DNA of 27,500 nt from assembly GCA_012295275.1 (NCBI GenBank), contig CM022675.1:1263081-1290580 (forward strand), read 5' to 3'. The stretch's first letter is position 1. Each line of letters begins with the position of its first letter. The position numbers were made by a program, and so were the translations under genes. Below are positions 19,720-27,500 of this stretch, piece after piece. Origin of the DNA: Chrysomallon squamiferum. Its lineage: Eukaryota > Mollusca > Gastropoda > Neomphalida > Peltospiridae. A model generated the notes under the pieces. It was not told the origin of the DNA. It did no database searches and saw only the letters and a list, made by a program, of their open reading frames with translations.

Positions 19720-19807
<88 letters not shown>

Positions 19808-19898
19808 GAATTCTAATGAAATGAAATGAAATGAAATGAAATAAAATAAAATAAAATAAAATAAATAAAATAAAATAAAATAAAATAAAATAAAATAA
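19720..19898. repeat. (AAT)n, (ATGAA)n and (ATAAA)n in series
   Basis: About 28 AAT units (19720-19804), then about five ATGAA units (19817-19841) which convert into about ten ATAAA units (to 19898). A single-base change spread through the pentanucleotide tract. Confidence 0.95.
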
Positions 19899-20737
<839 letters not shown>

Positions 20738-20755
20738 TTGTTGTTGTTGTTGTTG

Positions 20756-20799
<44 letters not shown>

Positions 20800-20841
20800 G
20801 CTGTTGCTGTTGCTGTTGTTGTTGTTGTTGCTGTTGTTGTC
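20738..20841. repeat. (TTG)n-(TTA)n-(TTGCTG)n compound microsatellite
   Basis: TTG units, about fifteen TTA units, then GCTGTT hexamers and more TTG. Confidence 0.95.
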
Positions 20842-21368
20842 ATCGTCATATTTTATCATTAGCAAGATTTGGAACAAAGAAACAGTACTAAGAAAGAATA
20901 AACAATAAACATAATCTTTTTAGGTTTTTTGTTTGTACCGAGACAGCAAACTTTAATTAGATACTTCCCAGCACAGGCAGAATCTACTTTCTGAGATTCC
21001 TGGTTACCTGGCGATTCCCTGCAACACATTTTAATGAATTTATTTTTTTATTTATTTATTTACTTTTATATTTATATTGTTATGTCCTGGAAGAATATAA
21101 ATGCTGTAAAGATATTTTCGGTTACATGATTTAACTTAGGTACAAAACTACCAATTTACTAGGTCGGGGTGTGTCCGTACAGGCTTTAAATCCAAGAGAA
21201 CACTCCAGATGGAGGAATGTACAAAGAAATCATATTATAGTCTCATTAACCCACACACTTCTACGTTGAATACAACAAAGTTCCAGGCTATCGAGACTAA
21301 CGAAGTTTGTCACGTTGGAAGCGGAAGTTATTGCTTCGTGATGTCAACCGATTGTTTTTTCTTACTAG
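20842..21368. other. 5' flank or leader of METTL24-like gene
   Basis: Unique AT-rich sequence with an ETS-like GCGGAAGTTA at 21321-21330 and no TATA box in the usual place. A polypyrimidine stretch ending TTTTTTCTTACTAG (21355-21368) is a good splice acceptor just before the start codon. The ATG may therefore sit in exon 2, after a noncoding first exon. Confidence 0.4.
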
Positions 21369-21372
21369 TATA

Positions 21373-21489
21373 ATGCAATTGATTCGTTTTAGGACAAAGG
21401 CTGTCATTTTGTACTTTTGTAGTTTAGGGCTGTTGTTTCTGATAGTGCTGTATTTTGCAGGAGAGAACAACACTCAAAACAACAATGCG
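21373..21489 (+). CDS. METTL24: METTL24-like exon a: start codon and membrane anchor
   Basis: Thirty-nine codons ending in phase 0 at the donor GCG/GTAAGA. Encodes MQLIRFRTK, the hydrophobic segment AVILYFCSLGLLFLIVLYFA, and a luminal start with an N-glycosylation sequon NNT (32-34). An in-frame TAA lies at 21298, and no in-frame ATG occurs between it and 21373, which fixes the start. An acceptor-like TACTAG ends 4 bases upstream. Confidence 0.8.
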
Positions 21490-22602
21490 GTAAGATTTTT
21501 AAACAAGGACCATCTGTTATCGTTTTAATTGCTATTTCAAATTCGAAGCGAAAATACAATCTCAGTACACTGTACAGCGAGTGCAGAATATCTCGATTTA
21601 TTTTTGTCATCACAGTCTCATTTTAAAATGATTCTTTTTGTTGTCTATTACTTATCTTTTTGTTGTTATATTTTCATTTTTGAAACAAAAATGTTCTGAA
21701 ATGGAGCATATGGTGGATAAGCGATTTTATCGTTTTAAACAGTGTAAAATTTAATCAGGAATAATTTCAGTAAACTAAAACAGTTAATTTTAGTTATTTA
21801 AAGTGAATTATCCGACATTCTTTTATAAATTAAATAAATTATGAAATTTTTTAATAAATTCATGTTAAAAAGAGTGTATGTGACGTGAAAATCTCGTTTG
21901 CATCATCTTTCGGTAACAGTAGCCGTCTGTCAAAGTGGAACAAGTGACGTATGCAGAGTAATTTCAGAAACTTTCAAATTTGTGTGTTTGATAATCTTAG
22001 GAGATACTTTCAGATTTTATAATATACAATTTTATTTATTTATTTACTTGTAACCTATTGTTCCCATTCATTCTTTATTTATTTGTTTTTAATATTGTTT
22101 TTCTGTCTATTTGATTTTTTTTTTTTTTTTTTCGGAACTTAAATTTTGTGTGTGCATATGGATGTTTTAAACAGTCATGTGATTAATTAGAAATATATAC
22201 ATTTTAATATATACTGTGTTTTGAATTATTTGCATAAAGATAAAGTTTTCAATTAAAATAAAAATAAATATTTTGTGAAATTGTTACATACATTTATTTA
22301 TTTATTTATTATTATTGTTGTTGTTGTTGTTGTTGTTGCTGAATGAATTAATATTTTTATTATAACATTAACAGTTATAATATTCCAGTTTTAAAAATTA
22401 ATAAGTAATATATAAACTTAAGGATTTCTAACCATTTAAATTATTAATTCACTCTCCCAGTCATTTTAATATTAAGAATCGTTTTCAATATCTACATATA
22501 TTTTATTATTACTGTTTATTTATATATTTATTTTAAATAAAAAATTTAAATAAAAAATAGTCAATTCAGAGTTCAGACATTCACTGTACTGAAAACACTG
22601 TT

Positions 22603-22667
<65 letters not shown>

Positions 22668-23555
22668 TAATAGCAGAAGTTTACACCTACTGTTATTAAC
22701 ACAACTGGTAAATATTTGTTTTCTTGCAGGCGTCGTTGTTTGAGCACATGGCAGTGGATCGTGTTGTGCTGGCAGAAAGTCAGAACAAAGAAATAATCGT
22801 TGTACCAGGCTCAAAACCAAAGTTTAATCCAGTTCATGGTAAAACATCATCAAGTCTCATCGTTTTTCATAACCCAAATCACAGATCCCTCAGTTGAAAT
22901 TAAAAAGTGGAAATCAAAACTTGTTACTGAAAAAAATAGTGATATCTTACAGATTTTGGATTATTTTGCATACATTAGTTTTTCTTTATCCACTAAAATA
23001 ATAAAAAAAAATATTATATAAAAAATTCTGCAGACTGTCTATATACATTGTATATTAAAAGTAAATGGAATTCTTATTTAGACTTAGAGTCTGTTGTTAG
23101 GCTATCTCCTCAAATTCCAAACTTGAAACATTCCAGTCCCAATCATTTCAGGAAGATGATTGAGAATCTGTATTCTGGCTATTTATTAATCTCTTAACTC
23201 TCGCACACACTGTTTGTTTTTGTCTTTTTTGTATCTCTGCTGCCTCACATGTTTTATTTATTTATTTGTTTATTTATTTATTTATTTATTTATTTATTTG
23301 TTTGTTTGTTTGTGTCAGATTTTGATCTAAACTTAAGAAGAAATAAAGGAAAAGTTGTGTTTATGCAGAAGAACAAATCAAAAAGTGGGAAAACAGAAAA
23401 TGTGAGTTCTGTTACAAAGTTTATTATTATTTTGGTTAAATTAAATTAATCTTTTTTATGTAGGTATTTTAAATTTAATTTTTCATGTCTGTGTGTGTTT
23501 TTGTGTGTACATGCGTGTTTTCTGAGTATGTGTGTGTATGTATGTATGTATATAG

Positions 23556-23586
<31 letters not shown>

Positions 23587-26137
23587 GATATATGCATGTA
23601 TATTAAAAGTTTAAAATCATCAAAGTATATAAATTTCTTAAATTACAAGAAAAGACTGACCCAATATAAAAAAAAACAAAAAAAAAATATTTTTTTTATT
23701 AGTAATAGATCTTTTTATGATTAAATCATTAATTGTGCTAGAGAATGGATTTTTATCAAAACCTCAGCATGAAAAACATATCAGATGTGTGGTGTCAATC
23801 CATAATTATACAAATCTTTTCTCTTATCCTAAATAATTTCTTTATTTGATAATTATTATTATATATTTTTGGTTTTGTTATTTAGTTTATTTACTTTCTT
23901 GTTTGTTTGATTGACTGTTTATTTATATATTTATTTATGTATTTATTTATTTAAATTTCAGCGTAGACAAGGTGGAAATAAAAGTCTGTCTCCTACAGAT
24001 GATTTACTGAGACTGTCGTCCAGGCAACTGTCCAGCCTTGGTCACTCAGAACTGTCCAGTCTGTACCACAGGTAACACTGCTGTTCAGTCAGTCAGTCAG
24101 TCAGTCAGTTAGTCAGTCAGTCATTAGTTAGTCAATCAGTCATTAGTCATTACTCAAGTCAGTCAGTTAGTCATTAGTAAGTCAGTACACAAGTCAGTCA
24201 GTCATTAGTCAGTAGTTTACTGAGTAGTCAGTCAGTAGTCACTAGTCAAATCAGTCAGTCAGTAAGATTATAAACTGATCTGTTTCCACCAATCACTATC
24301 TTCGTCAAATTAAACAAATATTAGTTGTAATAACTTGACCAATTAGAATCAGAAAATTTCAACATTTTACTTATTTGTTTTCTATATATTAAATATGTAA
24401 ATATTTTGATCTGTTTAATATTTGTTTTGTTTGTTTTTTAGCTATGTGGACAGTACTCAGGTTCAGTGTTCAGAAGTTGACAGATTTGGAAAGGTGACAG
24501 ACGGAGGGTGGGATGTATGTATGGATGACAAATACGTTCCTAAAAAACCTTGTCTGGTGTATTCGTTTGGGTAATTTGCTAATTTCAGCTTAATATTAAA
24601 TTACATTAACATTTTTGTTTATATCATAATTTGATTTGTTAATTCAGCTAGGAGAGAATATTAAACATAGAGATGTTTACCTGATTTTCTTTATATTTTA
24701 ATTCTCAATATTTTAAAATTTCTTCTTGTTTATTTTATTTTATTTTTAATTTTTTTTTTAAATATGTTGTAATTTTCATTTATGTTCTCTTATTTGTTAG
24801 TTTACAGTTTTGTTTTGTTTTGTTTATTTTTCTGTTTTATTATATTTTGTTAATTATTTATATGTTTGTTTTTAGTATTGGTGAAGATTTCAGTTTTGAT
24901 GATGCAATTGCAAGAAGAATTGGCTGTGAAGTTCATTCATTTGACCCAAGGTAAAAATAAATATTACTACTACTTCTATTAGTATTAGTACTACCTACTA
25001 CCATACCATGCCTATTGTTACTACTACTACTGCTGCTGTTATTACTACTATTGCTACTACCACTACTTTTATTTCTACTAGCTATTAGTACTAATTATAA
25101 TAAGATTTACTATAATCATCATCATCGTCATCACCATCATTGTCCTTATTATTAATCTTATTTTTTCGTAAACTATGACAATCATAATTTTATTTACATG
25201 AAAAAAGACATTCTACACAGTACTGGAATATTTAATAAATTGCTGAACTTATAAAATTATTTGTTTTAAAGGTTTAAATCTTACATAACATCTGCCATGT
25301 AGATATTAGCTATATTAACATAAATACCACAGTTATTATTACTAACTGTTTTATTATTACTTTTCTTCTGTTACATTGAGAATTGTATTTAATTGTTATT
25401 TGTGTGATTTTTTTCTAATTATTCACACAATAATTGTAGCTAAAAATCTTGCTTCTGTTCTTAAATATAAAAATATATTACTTATTTACTAGTAATATTA
25501 CTATAGCCATTAAACCTAGAAGTAGTAGTAGTAGTAGTTTATATAGTAGTAATAATAAAAAGTAGTAGTAGTAGTTCAACAAAGTTGTAAGTGCTGTAGT
25601 AATAATAGTAGTGGTATTGTTGGTAGTAATAGTAGTAGTAGTAGTAGTAATAGCAGAAATAACAATAATTAATAATAACAATAATAGTGCTAGTAGTATT
25701 TATATCAGTAATAATAAAAGTAGTAGTAGTAGTTCTAGTTGTAATGCTAATAATAACAACAGTTTTGGTTGTAGTAGTAGTGGTAATATTAATAATAATA
25801 ATAGTATTAACAGTAATAACAAATAATAATGATAATGATAATAATAAGAGTAACAACAGTTTTATTTGTAGTAATGGTGGTAATATTAATAACAGTAATA
25901 GTATTAACAGTAATAACAAATAATAATGATGATGATAATAGTAACAGTAAGAGTAACAACAGTAATGATGAAGGTTTGTTTGTTTCTGAGTTCAGTTTGA
26001 AGAGTAAGGACAAACAAAGGGCAAGTGGGGTTCAGTTTCACCAGCTTGGAATCGCTGACTTCAACGGAACGTCTCAACCTCAGCACTGGGTAATGAAAAC
26101 AATGACAGCACTGAAATCTCTACTCGGACACTCAAAG
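21373..26137 (+). CDS. METTL24: METTL24-like membrane-anchored methyltransferase, spliced, 3' incomplete
   Basis: Seven exons (21373-21489, 22730-22838, 23319-23401, 23962-24071, 24442-24570, 24876-24950, 25996-26137) join with matching phases (0,1,0,2,2,2,0) into 765 bases, 255 codons, all with GT/AG introns. Residues 1-9 are basic. Residues 10-29 form one hydrophobic anchor, so the protein is probably a type II Golgi/ER protein with a luminal catalytic domain. Residues 30-138 are a variable Lys/Ser-rich stem. From 149 the Methyltransf_22 (METTL24) core appears: CSEVDRFG, DGGWDVC, PCLVYSFGIGEDFSFDDA, then GCEVHSFDPS. It carries the glycine-containing SAM motif and the acidic D206. Exon 7 continues with VQFHQLGIADFNG and TALKSLLGH, the usual next blocks. 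The C-terminal third (the YLKIDIE-type region) is not in the window. The substrate of METTL24 proteins is unsettled. Family call is strong; orthology is not proven. Confidence 0.9.
21490..22729 (+). other. METTL24-like intron 1 (1240 bases) with microsatellites
   Basis: AT-rich intron. Contents: a T16-type run near 22115, TTTA and (TTG)n at 22290-22340, and (AAT)n at 22606-22664 ending about 65 bases before the acceptor. No internal gene. Confidence 0.75.
22730..22838 (+). CDS. METTL24: METTL24-like exon b: stem region
   Basis: 109 bases between the acceptor TTTTCTTGCAG and the donor CATG/GTAAAA. Encodes residues 40-75 and the first base of 76, including FEHMAVDRVVLAES and IIVVPGSKPKF. The stem region is not conserved enough to identify on its own. 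It is supported by splice sites and by phase fit with both neighbours. Confidence 0.75.
22839..23318 (+). other. METTL24-like intron 2 (480 bases)
   Basis: AT-rich, with a (TTTA)n/(TTTG)n tract at 23256-23311 next to the acceptor. No other structure seen. Confidence 0.75.
23319..23401 (+). CDS. METTL24: METTL24-like exon c: Lys-rich stem
   Basis: 83 bases after the acceptor TTTGTGTCAG, ending at the strong donor AAT/GTGAGT. Encodes residues 76-103, strongly basic (LRRNKGK, KNKSKSGK). It directly follows a TTTA/TTTG microsatellite that supplies the polypyrimidine-like tract. Phase 1 in, phase 0 out. Confidence 0.75.
23402..23961 (+). other. METTL24-like intron 3 (560 bases) with TG/TA tract
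   Basis: Contains TGTG/TATG words (23485-23553) passing into a pure (TA)n run (23556-23582), and TTTA tetranucleotides near the acceptor. Confidence 0.75.
23962..24071 (+). CDS. METTL24: METTL24-like exon d: Ser/Leu-rich stem
   Basis: 110 bases, acceptor AAATTTCAG, donor CACAG/GTAACA. Encodes residues 104-139 plus two bases of 140: RRQGGNKSLSPTDDLLR, then a Leu/Ser-rich helix-like part. A degenerate CAGT tandem repeat begins 14 bases after its donor. Confidence 0.78.
24085..24264. repeat. Degenerate CAGT tetranucleotide array in intron 4
   Basis: About 180 bases of (CAGT)n, pure at the start (24085-24108), then mixed with CATTAGT and CAAGTCAGTCAGT words that themselves recur (24121, 24150, 24170, 24203). 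It begins 14 bases after the exon d donor (24071). Confidence 0.92.
24442..24570 (+). CDS. METTL24: METTL24-like exon e: start of catalytic domain
   Basis: 129 bases, acceptor TTTGTTTTTTAG, donor TTTGG/GTAATT. Encodes residues 140-182 plus two bases. It holds three domain cysteines (C149, C166, C177) and the RFG and DGGWDVC blocks. It enters the SAM motif at PCLVYSFG, split by the next intron between the two G bases and T of Gly183. Confidence 0.92.
24876..24950 (+). CDS. METTL24: METTL24-like exon f: SAM-binding core
   Basis: 75 bases, acceptor TTTGTTTTTAG, donor CCAAG/GTAAAA. Encodes residues 183-207 plus two bases: GIGEDFSFDDAIARR, then IGCEVHSFDP. The acidic residue in FDP (D206) is the expected ribose contact of SAM at the end of beta strand 2. 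The phase-2 exit gives Ser208 with the first base of the next exon, completing the family word FDPS. Confidence 0.93.
24951..25995 (+). other. METTL24-like intron 6 (1045 bases) with triplet arrays
   Basis: Opens with ACT/ATT triplets (24962-25085), then AT-rich unique DNA, then AGT/AAT/AAC triplets from 25518 to the acceptor, including a 97-103 bp tandem duplication (25755-25960). Frames over the arrays are artefacts. Confidence 0.75.
25755..25960. repeat. 97-103 bp tandem duplication next to exon g acceptor
   Basis: Each copy starts with AACAACAGTTTT and ends with AGTATTAACAGTAATAACAAA followed by AATAATGAT triplets. Starts are at 25755 and 25852, and the leading word returns at 25955. A less clear earlier copy may precede them. 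The last word lies 41 bases before the exon g boundary. Confidence 0.85.
25996..26137 (+). CDS. METTL24: METTL24-like exon g: post-motif-I region
   Basis: 142 bases, acceptor TTTCTGAGTTCAG, donor AAAG/GTATTT. Encodes residues 208-255: SLKSKDKQRASGVQFHQLG, then IADFNGTSQ, HWVMKTMTALKSLLGHSK. It matches the family layout of a short basic loop, a beta strand, then a long helix before the motif with two acids. A sequon NGT sits at 231-233. The next exon is beyond the window. Confidence 0.9.
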
Positions 26138-26298
26138 GTATTTTGATATTTTACTTTAATAGTCAGATTCTAGTGTTCATTTTGTATGTTAATGTTTTTA
26201 AAACATTTGTGTTTTGATCTTTTTAACATATGTTTTCCATTATAATATTTAAATCACTTTTTAAGAAGCCAATATTTTATTTTATTTTATTATTATTT

Positions 26299-26345
<47 letters not shown>

Positions 26346-26930
26346 TATTAGTATTTTTTTTTTAAAATTATTATTATTGCTATTTTTGCTATTAAATTAC
26401 TATTATTATTATTATTACCATTATTATTTCTTCTTTTTTGTCTTTTGAAAATAAATGTAAGATTTTTTTGTTTGTTTTAACTGAAAAAAATTCAAATATT
26501 TGTAATACAAATAATTGATTTTCTTTCTTTCTTTCTAATTTTTTCTTCTGCTGCATTGCTTTAGGAGATTACTGTAATATATAATACAAGAGTATATGTA
26601 AATAAATTTCTTAAATTATAATTCAGAGATAAACATGTAATGCATGTACACACATGTACAGGTATGTACACACATACACACACACATTTATACACACATA
26701 CATACTTACATACATACATACATACATTTACCTGGTAAGCTTTCAATCAGAGATGTTCTGTATTTACGAGTTTGTCAGATATCTGGATGCAGGCCACATC
26801 TTTACTTAAAATTTAAAATAAATTAAGAAAATGTATTTTATAGATTCAAGCTAAAACACTTCTAAAGGAGGGTCACTTTGAATTTTTATTAATTCATTCA
26901 AAATTCTTAAAATACTTATACTGAAAATGT

Positions 26931-26976
<46 letters not shown>

Positions 26977-27500
26977 CTTTGAAAACATTAAATTATTATT
27001 ATTTAGATTTTAATTTATGAACTCTTTAACAACAACAGTGGCAGTAGATGTAGTGGTGGTAGTAGGGTAGTAGTAGTTGTTGTTTCAGTAGTAGTAGTAG
27101 TGATGGTGGTGTTGGTAGTAGTTATTGTAGCAACAGTGGTACTAGTAACAGTGGTTTGTGATGTAAAAGTGATAAATATATTTTGTGTGTTTATTTATTT
27201 CACTGGGTGGTAAACTAATTGGCTGTCTTCAGTCTTCCTCAAGGGAGATAAGCAATGAGTCATTAAGCAAATAACTGGAATAGTTTTCAAAATTAACAAA
27301 ATGAAAAAGAAACAGGTAATATGAGAGTGTTTGACATGAAAAACTGTTTAAGTTTTATCCAGAACAAATGACACATTCTTTTTTTTAATAAGGATGAAGT
27401 TTAAGTTTATAAATGCAGATACAAACACTTACACACATACATAGATGCACACTTAAACAAACATATGTACAGCCACACACACACACACACACAAATTTAT
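26138..27500 (+). other. METTL24-like intron 7, beginning only
   Basis: At least 1.36 kb with no further exon of the family found. Repeats: TTA/ATT tract (26275-26440), CA and (ATAC)n (26645-26730), (TG)20 (26934-26973), AGT/GGT triplets (27038-27165) and CA words (27415-27493). A CTCAAGGGAGATAA word at 27238-27251 is shared with 7196. Confidence 0.7.

Noticed and set aside
26934-26990. (TG)20 followed by CAG as acceptor of the next METTL24-like exon
   Set aside because: The sequence after it is AT-rich with early stops and lacks the conserved acidic motif expected next.

Overview
The window looks like nuclear DNA from an invertebrate animal, most likely a mollusc. It is AT-rich and very dense in microsatellites (AG, AGT, AAT, AAC, AAG, AAAT, AAAC). 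It contains short protein-coding exons with canonical GT/AG splice sites and AT-rich introns. Nothing resembles bacterial or viral gene organisation. The taxon is inferred from genome style only. Most long open frames are simple repeats read through, not genes.

Two genes can be supported, and they point away from each other. On the minus strand, one coding exon (5724-5920) carries the N-terminal His-Gly gating motif of a DEG/ENaC (ASIC, FaNaC) sodium channel. Its exon begins 5 bases before the ATG, right after a good splice acceptor, so a noncoding first exon is expected upstream. A good candidate ends at 11430 with an ACTG/GTAAGA donor and follows a promoter-like cluster of CRE (cAMP response element) motifs at 11655-11690. 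The remaining channel exons, including transmembrane segment 1, are not seen and should lie left of the window.

On the plus strand, seven phase-compatible exons (21373-26137) encode 255 residues of a METTL24-like protein. It has a type II membrane anchor at the N terminus and the Methyltransf_22 SAM-binding core. The gene runs off the right edge.

Layout: 1-5.7 kb is repeat-rich sequence, presumably a channel-gene intron. The channel exon is at 5.7-5.9 kb. From 5.9 to 11.4 kb is the proposed channel intron 1, which holds an array of 85-97 bp repeats with a TTACGTCA-like core, a candidate enhancer with an EBF-type site, and a 46 bp AT palindrome. At 11.4-11.7 kb is the candidate channel promoter. 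At 12.05-13.30 kb is a 20 bp minisatellite of about 61 units with higher-order structure. From 13.3 to 21.3 kb is intergenic or 5' METTL24 sequence, with two GC-richer promoter-like patches (15.54-15.66 and 16.29-16.60 kb) and several CRE palindromes. From 21.3 kb to the end is METTL24-like.

No tRNA, rRNA, CRISPR array or intact transposon was recognised. I cannot claim a new molecular system here. The most unusual signal is the repeated bZIP/CRE-type motif in and around the two gene starts: six perfect TGACGTCA sites plus the TTACGTCA minisatellite.
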